Part shown: in pieces, positions 44,379 through 56,699 of the stretch
Position numbering within the stretch: position 1 is the first letter of the stretch
Layout: every line of letters starts with the position of its first letter
NCBI GenBank assembly: GCA_963555705.1
Contig: OY743190.1
Location: 18,545,491-18,609,490 of the forward strand
From: Ligustrum vulgare
Lineage: Eukaryota; Streptophyta; Magnoliopsida; Lamiales; Oleaceae
DNA length: 64,000 nt
Direction of reading: 5' to 3'
The notes under the pieces: model-generated
The model's input: only the letters and a program-made list of their open reading frames with translations
Told to the model about the DNA's origin: nothing
The model's database searches: none
Program-made: the position numbers and the translations under genes

Positions 44379-45037
44379 ACTTGCAATACTGATTTTTACA
44401 TCCCAATAACCCCAGTCACAGCCTCACCTCTTGAACCAACAGCCTGATCCTTACACTCAGCCTCACGCCTCAACTCCACTCAAACCACAGCCTATGTCCA
44501 ACCTTTAAGCAATAAACCACCATTACCACCCAAACGCTACAAGAAACGTAACACAGTCGAACCCCTTACTCTGCCAAAATCGAATCCACCACTGTCATTA
44601 CATTGTTTTCACCAAAGAACACCACCACAGTTCACAACTACAACCCAACAGTCACCACCACGACCAGCCTTCAATCCGTTTTCACGACGACGCCATAGCC
44701 AAACTGAAGCAACATTGCCGCCTGCCTTTCATCCATACAACCACTAGTAGCCAATATTACCAACTGAACCACCATTACTAACTTAATAACCGAGCTTCCA
44801 TGCTCGAGACGCCTACTGTCGCACTCCTCAAGGCCTCAATCGACACCCATTCAAATCAAAAACCCAAAAATTAGAATAAGAAAAACCATCCCTTACCTCG
44901 ACCGCCGCCTTCGTTTCCGAGTAGCTTCCAGAAAACCATAAACCCAGTCTTGGCGACCCTCGATTTTCGCACCATAAACCACCCAAACTCCTGCCCCTTA
45001 CATAATCACCTAATCCCCGCCCGCGCCAGCGCCATAC

Positions 45038-45938
45038 TAAGAATATCCACAATGGAGATGCTAAAGCACAAGTTAGGGAGGTAAGCTAGGAAAGGGTTGA
45101 AATAACACGCACAATGGACAAGTTAAAACCAATGTTAAAGGAATCTTTTATATTACATGTTAACTTTTGTGTTAAGTTTAGCCATTGGTTTAATTGCCAT
45201 GTCATTTTTTCCATTAAAAAATTCATTTTTTTCTTTCCCAATTCCCGCAGCACCAAGTATTCTCTCTCATCAATATTCATCATCGTTCCATTCACTCCCT
45301 TGCCTGCGGTGGAAGTTTGCAAAAAAAGCAAAATCAGACACTCATTCACTCAAAACACTCACGAATATGAACAAGATGATAAATAATTTACGAGTTATTT
45401 TTGGAAAAACAATCACAGACCATTTCATTTTGTAGTTCCAGTGGAAGTTCTAGTTGTAACCACAGGCAGCGCAGGTCAGTGCACCGTCAGTTCCTTCCTC
45501 TCTGAAATTGCTCGAAGAATCATTCCTTTTTAGCACTTGACGCTTTTTCATCTCTTCGTTTCACTCTCTTTTGATCAGGGATACTTTTGAAGAATTTACA
45601 GTGGAAGATTATAATTTTTTCTTTCTCAAAAGGTAAAGAAAGATCTGAAAAATTGACAACAGATTTCAGCTTGCAGGTTTATTAGGGCTCGAGATGAAAA
45701 TGCAAGATTAATAAGAAATTGGTATTGCTTGATGTATATATGCTGGATGAAAATGCAACAGATTTTAGCTTGCAGATTTTTTTAGGTCAGTTTGTGATAG
45801 TTAAATTTAGCTAGTACTTAACATGTCCATTGTAGCAATTATTACATGTTAACTTTAACATGAGGATATGACATTTAACATGTAGCTAAATGCTTATGTG
45901 GCTAGCTAACTTTAGCATCTCCATTGTGGATGCTCTGA
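45038..45938. mobile_element. Harbinger-like MITE, about 895 bp, inside LTR E
   Basis: Inverted ends GAATATCCACAATGGAGATG at 45041 and, reversed, GAGCATCCACAATGGAGATG ending at 45935 match at 18 of 20 and extend into ATGCTAAAG. Flanks TAA (45038-45040) and TGA (45936-45938) would be a TWA duplication with one mutation. Removing it restores the expected length of LTR E. No transposase is encoded. Confidence 0.7.
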
Positions 45939-46329
45939 GAGGAGATAACACTCCTCTCTCTCGCACACCTCCCTTTGTTGAACAAAAATGATAGAGATAG
46001 GGATTTTGGGTGTTTTAATTCAACCGAAATTTATTCCTTTCAACCCCAGTTTTCAAAAATTTGTTATTTCAGTCCCTGATTATTTTTAAACAGCGTTTTT
46101 TATTCAAGCCCCTTTAATTTCTGAAAATCACGTTTTAGTCCAAAACTTTTAAAATCGATTATTTTAGATTCCCTATTTAAAACACCAAACTTTAAGTTTT
46201 GTTTTAAAACTTTAGAATTTCAAAAGGACTAATTCAAATTTTATTTTCTTTTGGTTAGATGAGGCGTACGAAGACTTAGATGATTGATTTCAATATTTTC
46301 CCGCTCAGTTTCCACTCGTTAAGATTAAG

Positions 46330-46781
46330 GTAAACTCGCTCCTATTAATTGATTTATATTTTAATTGCGTGTAAATGTATACTTCATGTGACTTATGTGC
46401 ATTTATTGCATAATACGAGATGAGAATTTATATTTCTTATGAAATATTTGATGTTATGAGCATGCCATAACTTATATGCATTTTATTGCATGAGACGAGA
46501 CGAGATTATGATTTTGTTATGCTTGACATAAATTATATGCATTTTATTGCATGAGACGAGATGAGATTACGATTTTGTTATGCTTGACATAACTTATATG
46601 CATTTTATTGCATGAGACTAAACTACCCACACCCTATGTTACGAAAGCCTAAGATTATGAAGAAGATGTCACTATATGATTTGCATTTTTATGTGTTCAG
46701 TTTTTATGTAAATTAATTAATTGGCGATGACTCTACTGAGTATTTCAATGAAATGCTCACTTTTTTTTAACAAAATTGCAG
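46330..46781 (+). promoter_or_regulatory. Predicted leader intron in LTR E
   Basis: Donor GATTAAG|GTAAACTCGC and acceptor TTTTAACAAAATTGCAG|ATGTCTGAG give 452 nt. The flanking exon blocks match those in F and G. Confidence 0.5.
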
Positions 46782-47089
46782 ATGTCTGAGATGGTGACTA
46801 TTGATGGACGGGAAGTGGCATTAATAAATGAATAAACAGATTTTATTTTTATTTCCAGTTGAATATTATGTTTGAGAATTTATGACATTTTCAAAAATTA
46901 TCTTTATTTGAGATTGCTCAACATTTTTATTTAAAACAAGTGCGGAAAATTATGAATATTATCAGCTTTTGATTATTTAATAAAATGTAGCCAAATTAGA
47001 AATGTTGTTATTCTTCCACAAAAATATTATTTTCAAAAGTAGACGAGACGATGACGTGGCTAATCAGGTATTTAGAACTTCGTGCTAAA

Positions 47090-48715
47090 TTAATTTGTAT
47101 GCAATTGGTCGCTAATCGCCAAGAAAATAAATCAATTATCACGTGCCGTCTGGGCAAAAATTTATAAATGATAGTCATATCATGGATTTATTTTTGTAGT
47201 CAACTAAGACAGCTATATTTTGTGTGTGCGCGCGCCTTAATAATGTAAGACTTTGAAAACGAATTTAAGGAATAATCCAATAACAGACGGCAGTTATGGT
47301 GCCTTTTGTGAAATTCTTTAAGTTTCATTTTGAATTTGTTCCCGGATAATAATTCTTCTGCCACATAAGGATGAGCTACACAGCCATTGTTCCCCTCAAA
47401 TTATCATCATCAGAAAGCAGGCAGGCAGGTGGACTACAAGATTATCTACTAATGAACTTCACTTAATGAGTGGTCATGACCATCACCGTCAACTTGTAAA
47501 GCTTCTAACATGGTACATATTGATCCTCCTGGTTTCTTGACTATTGAGCTATTGGAATTTCGCTTATAGAGAACACAATTCAAATATTCATCACTACCAT
47601 TTTAGCATCAAATCGACCAAAATCGGCGTCAGCACGTCCAGGATCCAGCAAGAAAAAATTAGTAATTTACTGATAGAGTAGGAATCATCCAAATCTGGGT
47701 ATCTCGAGAAAGAAAGAGGACCTTCCATCTTAAAACATAGAAGCCTTCAAATGGTTGAAGGAGAGTAATGATTGAGGGGTACCCAAAGAGGTCATTCATC
47801 GAACGTTTTGACTTTTGAGAGCATTCTCAAACATACCTGCAACACCTTAAGATCAAATGAGGGAGGCAAGGAAGGCTTCTTCAGTAATTTAGGGAAGCAT
47901 TTTATGGGACTCAAGAAATGATTCAGAGTGTGTTTGATATTGTTTAAAATGAGTTTTTTTGAAATGAATAGTGATTTTTAGGAGAAATGATGGTTGAGAT
48001 TTGGTTGAAAAGTAAAAAATTGTGGGCTTGACTTTTGATGGATGGTTGAAATTGAATACTGTAAAAAAATGAGAAAAATTTAATGAAAACCAAACGGAGG
48101 CTCAATGTCTGAGAAGCAGTTTGATTTGGCTGGCAACGGACGGTGAAATCATGGGCGAAGCAAACAAGAAAGGTTGAGGACTCTTGCTGGAATATAGTTG
48201 TGTGAGTGGTGGGACAATTTAGAAAATGTGTATTGACGCATTGGGCAGTTTTTAAAACCCACCCATCAAACAACTTCTATAAATAATGATAACTGTCAAA
48301 AAAAATCAAAATAATAATTTGAAAGTTAAAAATTTTGTTGAAATTAAGAATCTTTTGACAATTGAGATTCTTGTCAAAATTAATTGACCAGAATCTCAGT
48401 TGTCATTAGATATATATAGATAGATAGATACATAGATTACTCTCTATACCTTTATATTTCAATCACTCAATTTCGATTACATAATTACATTTTTTACATT
48501 TCAATCTCTCAATTTTCATTATATTTCAATTTCCAATTTTTGAATTCATTTTAACCATTATACACATTTCATTTTCAACATTCTACTACATTTCAATTCC
48601 CATATATACAATTAATAGTATAGAAGTGTAGTAGTCTTAGTTACACTTACACATTCTATACTATTTCTTCAAAAGTTCAAGTTTCTTTCTATTTGAACAC
48701 ACTATTTACAAAAGA
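47090..48715. other. Spacer between LTR E and hAT gene
   Basis: AT-rich. No supported gene. The frame 47944-48273 has no motif. Confidence 0.55.
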
Positions 48716-51095
48716 ATGGATCTTGGACGAAGATTTGTTGAAGAATTGTTTGATGGTGAATTTGGAATTGGGGGGCATGACTCATCACCACAATCTCACA
48801 GTCAATTCAATGATGAATTTGTCAATTTGAACGACATTCTTCGATTGTGAATTTGGAATTGGGGGCATGACTCATCACCACAATCTCACAGTCAATTCAA
48901 TGATGAATTTTCCAACTTGAACGACATTCTTCGATTGTGAATTTGGAATTTGGGGGCATGACTCATCACCACAATCTCGCTGTCAATTCAATGATGAATT
49001 TGCCAATTTGAACGACATTACAATTCCAGAAAACATTGATGAGGTCGGTGATCAGCAAATTGATTTGGATAATATTGAAGAAGATGTTCAAATTTTAGAA
49101 AATGATCCGCTCAATATTCCCGACGCAAGAGGAAACCGAAAAGTCAGAAAAGGTAAGAAAGCTGCAAAGTGTTGGGAACATTTTAAATTGGTCTCATCTG
49201 GGCATACAACTGACGAAAATCAAAAGTTTAAAGCAGTGTGCAAATATTGTGCAAAACAATTGGCATGGAAAAATGGTGCAGATACTACATACCTCAACCA
49301 TTAATATCGCAAGTGTGTGACCAAACATGGGTACATTGACTCAAATCAAAGTCAATTGCAATTTGATTCGTCCACTAGTGGTTTTGCATCTGCACTCACA
49401 ACATGAATGTATTCTAAAGAAGAAAATCAAACAGTAATTATTCAATTTGTTGCAATTCGTTGTGGGAGCGGAGTTGCCACTAAGCATAGTAGATGAACAC
49501 TTTGTTACCTACATCAAACGATATATTCAAACGAAGTACGTTGGTAATAGTAGGAACACTTTTCATTCTGACACTACAAAATATTTTATTAAAACTAATA
49601 ACCAATTAATAACTAATTTACATAAATATAGTAGTGTTATTTCATTTACTTCTAATCTTTGGAAATATATTAATAAAAAAGGTTATATAGATGCAACTGC
49701 ACACTGCATTAATCCACTTTTAGTTATGCATAAAAAATTATTGCTTTTAAAATTATAGAATTTCCTCATAATGCAATAAATATATTTATTTATTATTATA
49801 CTACAAATTATTAGAGAATATGATTGTGAAAGTAAAATTCAATCATTTACGTTCGATAATGCTAGTGTAAATAAGTCCGTTGTAGATAAATTATGTAAAA
49901 TTTTTAATCATGAATTTGGTGAATTTGTATTCAATGTTAGATATGTATGTCATATTTTAAATTTAATTGTTCAATATCAAATGAAACATATTAAAGACCA
50001 AATGGATAAAATTAGGGATGCATTAATTTACATAACTATTTCACCAAGTAAACAACAGTTTTTTGAAGAGTTATGTTTACAATATGGTAAAAATGAATTT
50101 TTTTTTTATCACAGATGTAGGACATATGTGGAACTCGACATATTTATTATTTAAATCATGTAAAGATTATGAACACATTATAACCGAGTATTATAACAAT
50201 AGAACACTTAGAAATGAAAATGAATCTGTATTAGTAGAAGAGTATTGAGAAATTATTTTTAAAGTCAAAAGATTTTTGACAAATTTTTATGATTCAATCA
50301 ACATATTATCTGAGGTATACTACCTAACTAGTTTAAGAGTTCTTAAACGTCTTTATATTATTGCAAGACATTTTTATAGATATAGAAATTATTCATTTTT
50401 TGTTGATATGATAATTGCTATGGAGATAAAATTTAGAAAATATTGGGAAGATTTGTCTATGTTATTTTCCTTAACGTGTGTAATGGACTCGCGTTATAAT
50501 TTTGAAGAGTGCGAAACTTCTTGTTTCTGATTTTAGATACCTCTATCACTTATAATAATTTAAAAAGTATGTTAGTGAGCATGTATGACTCATATGCAGT
50601 AAGATTAGGAACTAATGTTAGTCGTACATCATCTGCACCATTACGTGTCACTACATTTAAAGACGATGAAGTAGAATTATTAAATCTAATGGAAGAAATT
50701 AGGGATACACAAGAAACTTCTTCTTATTACAGTATGTCCTATTTGTAATAACGAACCTAGTCCACTTTTAATACCTGAAGAATTGAAAAATTATTTTAAA
50801 CAAAAATTACTTAGCAATGTAGAGCTTGCCGATTCTTTAGAATTTGATTTACTTGAATTTTGGAGAACGAACGAACGGAGATATTCAATTTTTTATGCTA
50901 TAGCAAAAGATCTACTAACACCTCCGGTTAGGACGACATTTTTGGAGTTTGCTTTTAGTGCAGGTAAAAAAGTTTTGTCAGAAGTAAGGAGCCGACTCAA
51001 AAAAAAAAAATTTGGAAGCATTAATGTGTCAAGATTGGCAGGACACTCATTTTTCCATACAAAATAAGTATGTCGAAATTGCATACAATCTTTAA
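48716..51095 (+). pseudogene. hAT-family transposase with BED zinc finger, broken
   Basis: The frame opens MDLGRRFVEELFDGEFG at 48716, is disrupted by a triplicated 5' segment, and continues at 49008-49304 with a BED finger (WEHFKLVSSGH; CKYCAKQLAW; LNH-stop-YRKC, completing Cys2-His-Cys). Further segments match the hAT core: ELPLSIVDEHF (49447 on), FNVRYVCHILNLIVQ, DVGHMWNSTYLLF (50063-50248), FYDSINILSEVYYLT (50276 on) and VMDSRYNFE. The C-terminal dimerisation region follows, EFDLLEFWRTNERRYSIF with AFSAGKKVLSEVRSRL, ending ALMCQDWQDTHFS...EIAYNL at 51095. The enzyme would cut and paste hAT elements. At least six stops or frameshifts. Terminal inverted repeats were not identified. Confidence 0.85.
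48756..49018 (+). repeat. Triplicated 90-bp unit in the hAT 5' region
   Basis: Units at 48756, 48847 and 48937, each about 90 bp, begin GTGAATTTGGAATTGGGGG and include CATGACTCATCACCACAATC. Unit 1 is in frame; its boundary creates the stop in TTCGATTGTGA, so the triplication breaks the gene. Confidence 0.9.
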
Positions 51096-51300
51096 TCTTT
51101 ACATAAATACTATTTTCATTTCAAAACAAAAATTGTACAAGTAACAAGTTGTTCATTTTGGAAGCGTTAATGTGTCAAGATTGATAGGACGCTCATTTTT
51201 CCATACAAAATAAGTATGTCGAAATTGCATACAATCTTTAGTCTTTACATAAATACTATTTTCATTTCAAAACAAAAATTGTACACGTAACAAGTTGTTC
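51011..51300 (+). repeat. Tandem duplication of the hAT 3' end
   Basis: The 146-bp unit 51011-51156, holding the last 25 codons and stop of the transposase, is repeated at 51157-51300 with few changes. The second copy carries a premature TGA. Confidence 0.9.
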
Positions 51301-53888
51301 GTATACAATTTTAACTCCGCCTACTAGAAAAATTAATTATTCAAGTCAATAACCTGTCCTAAGCTCGGGAAAAAGGAGGAAGGCTCTAAACTTTTAAATT
51401 TTAATTTATTTAATTCTAATTTTTGACTTTTAAGTTTACCTACTCCTATATGCATTTCTTTCTATATTTGAATTTCATTAATTTTATTGGAGACTTGAAC
51501 TTATAATTCATTCATCTTCATCTTCATCTTAATCTTAATATATATCTTAAAAAGTAGAATAGCAGTCCCAAAATACACACAAAGTTTCCCGCAAAAGAAA
51601 AAAACTTTCTAAATTAGGAATTTTTTTCTAAAAAATAGTTTATTAAATACTTTAGCAATTATTATTTTATATGTGTCATTAATTAGATAGGCATCCATGC
51701 ATTTCTATTAATAACATCAAAAAGTTATTTTTCTATTTTATTATTATTATTCTTTTAATAATTATTGTATTATTTTGAAATTGAAAAATATGTAATATGA
51801 GTATCAAATTAAAGATCACAGTGAGAAGTTTAATGCAAGCTAACAAGTAAGAGTAAATTGTAAATATATTATCCATAAAATCAAATAAAAAATTAAGATA
51901 AAGTTTTATTTTTTATTTTTCCTAAATATCTAATTCATTTTAAATTATATCATTTAAGTCCTATAATATTATCTATAATTAGTTAACTAACTTCATTTTA
52001 GTCATAGATGATTAATTTATGTTCTAGTTTTTCCTCATCAAATTAAAATAAATAATAATTATACTATTTTTTAAGGCAAATCCAATTTAGTTGGATTAAT
52101 TTTACAAACTTAAGATTTCTTCAATTCATTCATCATTTTCACATTATTTTTATTAATTTACTAATTCTGTTCATTTTTCTATTTTTCATTATAAATATAA
52201 ATAACTAAAATATGCAAAAATATACTACAAATTTTAACAATTAGTTCATATAATTTCTATTAAACAATTGATCGATCAGTAATTTTTATTAAAATAATAA
52301 TGTAACAATAAAAATAAAGAAATTGTCAGTATGAAGAAAGAAGAATCAGTTAATGTAGTGCTGTTTAAATATTACCCACATCCTACTTGGCAAGTGAAAT
52401 TCAAATACATGGCTCACTTCCTTAAAATTTATTCCAATCTTTGACTCATTAGACTTCAACCCAATTAACCATCATTCTCTCTCATCTCAGTGACATTTTC
52501 TCCCCCAAGAACTCTCTCATCTCCCTTGGCCGTCCTAGCTAATTTTTGGCCTCCGTCGTCTACGGTAAAGGTGAGATTGTTAAACTTCGTTCAAATTTTT
52601 TTTTTGTTTTAGTGCTTATTTGTAATTTATCCATTATTTTTTCCCCTAATTTAATACTTGTGATTCTGCCCTAATTTTTCCCCTAATTTATTATGGCCTA
52701 ATCTCGACTAAGTGCTTTAATTTCAGTCTTGGCTAAGTCATTGCCTGGATAGGAATGGATCCAAGTTAAACAAAATGGCATAAATGTATTGGACTTTGGA
52801 GAAGTACTATGAGACAGAAAATATTTTAGCTTAGGCCTTAGAAGTAAAAAAATTTGCAGTAAAACTTTAAAGTCGATCAATTTTGTAACAAGTGTAAAGT
52901 TTGAATGTTTAAACTTCTCAGGGTCTGTGCAATTTACTAGGCTATGGTGAATGTTAGTCAAATTTCAATACAAAAGGGTAAAAAAAACTATTAGATTTTT
53001 TTGTTGGGAGGGAAGGAGGGATTTTATGCTTCATTGTTTGCTTATTCATATTTTGTAGTTGATTCTTGAGATTCAGAGTATGTGATGTATTTGTTGCTCA
53101 TTTCTTATGTTACCAGTGTTTCAAATTCCTAACCAAATTTGTGGTTCATTGTTTGGCTAATTAGTTAGGCTTAATTGTTGAGGTGCTCTGCCAATTTGGA
53201 ACAAGGAGTGATATTTGCTTCCCTCTCCCCAACTTCTATATTGGAAGTGCCATAATGCAAAGGTAGAGATGCCTCCACTGACCCATATTACTTTAATGAA
53301 GGGGTGATATGATCTTCAATTATTAATCTTTTTGTAGGATGACATTGTATGCAAAAGTTTCGTTTGGGCAGATTAAGTTGAACATAATTTGGATGGATGT
53401 GAAGTTAATGTGAAGATTTTGTAGAAGTTAGACTAACTTGTTGAGCTACCACGGTCCCACAGTCATTGTATGAAATTTTCCATAATTGTTGTACTAGCTC
53501 CTGTAATTGTTAAGACAGTTTGAAGTCAAGGTTGAAATTTTTGTAATGACACATCTTGCCATCTAGAATTAGAACTCCAGTAATAATTTTGAAGTCCCTG
53601 TTGTTATTTTGGTTGGTTTAATGAATTATATTTGTTTGAATATCAGTTAGGCCATAATCTGGCCCATTTTTAAGCTGATTATTTGTTGTGAAGTTATTTC
53701 CCTGATGTTGGTGATCACTATTTGTGGAACTACCAAGAATGAAACAGGACATGCTTAAAAATAAAAGAGAAGCCAACTAAGTTTTCAAAGACAATGCAAC
53801 AAATTTTAAATAAACAAAATAAAGTTCAGTAATAATAAAGCAATTCCTACAAAAAAGTTGTGAATAACTAGCAAACTGGAAATGCAAA
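51301..53888. other. AT-rich spacer
   Basis: No supported gene. A stretch at 52440-52570 is C/T-rich and looks like a 5' leader with GGTAAAGGTGAGATTG, and TTTTTGTAG at about 53330 could be an acceptor, but no coding frame connects them. Confidence 0.5.
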
Positions 53889-54777
53889 TCAATAGTTGAT
53901 TTCATCACCCTTGTGCGATGTGTCTTCTTCATTTTGGGTTTGCTTATAGTTATCATGCAATTGTGGGCATGTTCTCTTGTCATGTCCACGTTGGCCATAA
54001 CCACGACATGTTCTAGCACCTTTGGACATGACTCTCTCTTTTGATGACTTTAACCGCTTCCCACACCCTTTAGTCCTAATTCCAATTGGATCAATTATAC
54101 CTTGACTCTCCACATGGCTTCTGCTCCTTTCTCCACTCATGGCGTCATTCACTCCATTGTCTATCTCTTTCACTCTATTTTGCAAAGCTTCAAACTTCGA
54201 AAAGAGAAACTTGCTACGTGCCTCTGTCAGAGATGCCTCATCAACCAACATCGAAGCCATGTGAGATAACATACCATGTCGTGCGAGTAAAGAATTACTT
54301 GATTCCTCAAGCACCAAAGATCCCACAACACTGCCTACTTTTGCACCCTTCGTCCACCTTCTCAAAACGTATTTATTCAGTAGAAGTAGCACTTATTTTT
54401 CTTAAGGTAACACAGAATATGTCGACATGGACAACCCACAAATTCAAACATCCAACAACTGTATGAAACATAATCATACTGTAAGAAGTAAATCAACTCA
54501 TGATGTTTCTCAAACAATTTCCCTCCGTCAAAGTGCTCCAACTCATAAACTTTACAATCTGATTTTTCTGATTTCTTAGAACAAATGTAAAAATTGCTTT
54601 GCTCGAACTCCTTTGGAAGATTAAAAACATATACTTGGTGTATATGTCAACCATCTGATGTTCCATCACATGAACAAACGTGAGCCTAGGTCTCTCGTTC
54701 GGGTCAATGTGGTTCGCAGTAAGCTCATCGTGTCGCTGGTGTCTCAATGCCATGCTGAAATGGGTGATGAAATCCAA
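53889..54777 (-). pseudogene. C-terminal part of a FAR1/FRS-type or MULE-type gene
   Basis: Minus-strand segment 54777-54493 reads DFITHFSMALRHQRHDELTA, then NERPRLTFVHVMEHQMVDIY, the region after the MULE domain in FAR1-RELATED proteins. Segment 54392-53889 in another frame reads LNKYVLRRWTKGAKVGSVV and later GIRTKGCGKRLKSSKERVMS and CRGYGQRGHDKRTCPQL, a C-terminal knuckle whose second Cys is Tyr. FAR1/FHY3 proteins are transposase-derived transcription regulators; Mutator-like transposases share these regions, so either is possible. The frameshift between the segments and loss of the SWIM region mean it is broken. The matching upstream part is at 63437-63532. Confidence 0.8.
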
Positions 54778-55099
54778 AGTGAGTTCTTTCTGTTTTCATA
54801 TCTCTTGAAAAAGGAGTGGTTGCTCTCCGATCTCTGAATTCCTTAGTTGCAAGACCAAACAACATTATAAATTTCTCTTAAAATAGAGGAATAATTCACT
54901 TACTCAAACACAATATCCATACCTTAATTCCCAATAATTAAGAATCAAATTTTTAAATCTCAAATTTCCTAATTTTTCTCATAGAAGTCTCAATAAAATC
55001 ATATCCCTCATAATCTCAACATCTCATCACAACTTCATAAAACTAGTTTTGCCATGTCTAAAATCAATTTTGCAAAGTCTTATAATATCATCTTTCTTC
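54778..55099. other. Junction between FAR1-type remnant and decayed Gypsy element
   Basis: No clear frame. Minus-strand KQKELTLDFITHF suggests the FAR1-type frame continues a little beyond 54777. The 3' LTR of the Gypsy element expected here is absent. Confidence 0.45.
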
Positions 55100-55255
55100 T
55101 TTATGTATAGCTCCTGAGCACCCCATGGAAAAAAGCTAGGTCGAACAAAACCTTTGTCCATGAGATTCTATAGTTGCACTTTGAGCTCTTTTAAGTTACG
55201 AAGGAGCCATCCGATATTTTACCTTGGATACTAGAGTTGCGCACTTAATCAATGA
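55100..55255 (-). pseudogene. Start of Gypsy reverse transcriptase, relic
   Basis: The minus strand reads DKGFVRPSFFPWGAQ, matching element D's [15 protein letters not shown] with stops and shifts around it. Upstream bases give VSKVKYRMAPS, like [10 protein letters not shown] in D. Unambiguous as homology but too decayed to function. Confidence 0.75.
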
Positions 55256-55539
55256 CGAATTCAATTTCTCTTTTAGGCGATAAATCACAAAGATTTTCTA
55301 AGAACATCTTTAGTCATTCTCGAATAACAGAAATTTGTTCGAGAGAAGTATTCACCTTAGACACTTCAATTATTGCAACCAGGTAGGCTTAATAACTCTT
55401 ATTCATCAATTGACGAGCCTTCATCACTGATAATATCAAAATAGAAAGTTTCACCTTTATTTCAACAAAGCGAAAAGGGTTTCATTTGAATGTTTAAATA
55501 CCACCTTAACGTAGCCAGTGTTTGAAACCTTACACCGCA

Positions 55540-55785
55540 ATAATCATTCCATTCCTAATATGACATCAAGTTTGTGGGTATTCAGTGTTATGAAATCCAT
55601 CATCTAATCCTTCCCATTCACCATGGTTGGGGAAATTTCTCAACGCATAACTTTAGTTCAACAATTCATCAAATGGCGTTGACAATATAAACTTGATCTC
55701 CAGCTACTGAGATGGGTAATTCAATTTTCCTATAATTGTGGGACTATCAAATGAGTGGATAGTCCCGATATCAAACACGATAAGT
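55540..55785 (-). pseudogene. Gypsy aspartic protease, relic
   Basis: Minus strand IVFDIGTIHSF corresponds to the active site [11 protein letters not shown] of element D, with the essential DSG motif changed to DIG. Further on MDFITLNTHKLDVILGME then a stop matches [14 protein letters not shown]. Gag that should precede it is deleted. Confidence 0.75.
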
Positions 55786-56177
55786 GCTTAATACTAAGTT
55801 CGATGACTTCTCAACTTCTCATTTGGACATTGTATACTCTCGATCCGATATACCATTCATATCCATTTCTTATTTCACAAAAAGATCTAATAAACGACAC
55901 CCAAACTTTTAATAACCATTACTTTCTCACTTCCTCATTTACATAACCAAGATATACTCGTTATAATCACTGACAACATTCTTAACCTTTCACTTTCCGA
56001 CATTACACATTAGCATTCAAGAATTTACAATAATTGGAACATCAAATAACATTTCATAATTTAAACAAAATTTAACTTACCAGATGATCGAGGGAGAAGC
56101 ACTTGAGGCGTGACTCAGTACCCGAACCATTTTCAAATAAATTTTAAAAGTCTACAGAATCACTTTTAAAAGTCTTA
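55786..56177 (-). other. Leader of the decayed Gypsy element
   Basis: No coding signal on the minus strand. A 63-codon plus-strand frame has no motif. Confidence 0.5.
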
Positions 56178-56189
56178 GCTCTGATACCA
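56178..56189 (-). other. Primer-binding site next to LTR H
   Basis: Minus-strand TGGTATCAGAGC, initiator-Met type, as in element D. Four bases separate it from the LTR. Confidence 0.85.
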
Positions 56190-56699
56190 AAAATGTAACA
56201 CCCCAAGTTTAAGAGTCTAAAACCTAGGCGTGTAACTCCCATTCACATTAAGTGGAATTTAAATCGTTTACACAATTAAAATGTTCATTTATCTATTATA
56301 AAGTTTTACAGAAATTTCGGTAAAGTCTCCTCTATAAACTGGACATAGCCAACCTGTAGAGGGACGTCAAAACCATTTAAAAAATTTAAAGCATCAATCA
56401 CGTCTCAATCACATTCATCATCGCCAAAACCAATTCATTCATCCCCCAAACTCCTCAAGTATAAGATTTTCCAAAATATCAACAGACATTGACAAATGAA
56501 ATAAGAGGTAATTTAACCTCTAATACGTTATCCATACTTAATCAAAACTAACTTCAACCAAACCATTATCAATAATAATGAATGAAGGAATAAATATAAA
56601 TGATAACTTAAAATTTTAAACTTTATTAAGTAAGGCGACAACGGGTACTGTCTGAGTCAGCCGCCAAGTACTCTCCTCGGATCACCTAACTTTCATCAC

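Larger units (their letters stand above)
36617..44383 (-). mobile_element. Element B: Athila-like Gypsy retrotransposon, gag-protease only
   Basis: LTRs of exactly 1419 bp at 36622-38040 and 42960-44378 are flanked by the duplication ACTTG (36617-36621; 44379-44383). The minus-strand interior has the tRNA-Asp primer site, gag-protease with one stop, and polypurine tract, but no reverse transcriptase, RNase H or integrase. The LTRs differ at about 15 positions by eye, mostly transitions. Overall plan and size match element A, yet the sequences differ, so the two are separate lineages of gag-protease elements. Confidence 0.95.
36086..47089 (+). mobile_element. Solo LTR E, interrupted by element B and a MITE
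   Basis: It begins TGTAGCGATCGAG like LTRs F and G and ends GGTATTTAGAACTTCGTGCTAAA, matching G's ...GGTATTTAGAAATCGGGACGCTACA with decay. Removing element B with one duplication and the MITE leaves about 2.34 kb, close to F's 2.36 kb. No target duplication was found, and no internal region or partner LTR lies nearby, so it is an old solo LTR of the D/F/G group. Confidence 0.8.

Noticed and set aside
47138..47142. ATCAC as the right target duplication of solo LTR E
   Set aside because: It matches the left flank (36081-36085), but lies about 50 bp beyond the recognisable LTR end, and the bases before it do not resemble the LTR terminus.
47926..48120. Possible MITE with TTTGGT-type ends
   Set aside because: No convincing inverted ends or target duplication, only similarity to 35290-35370.
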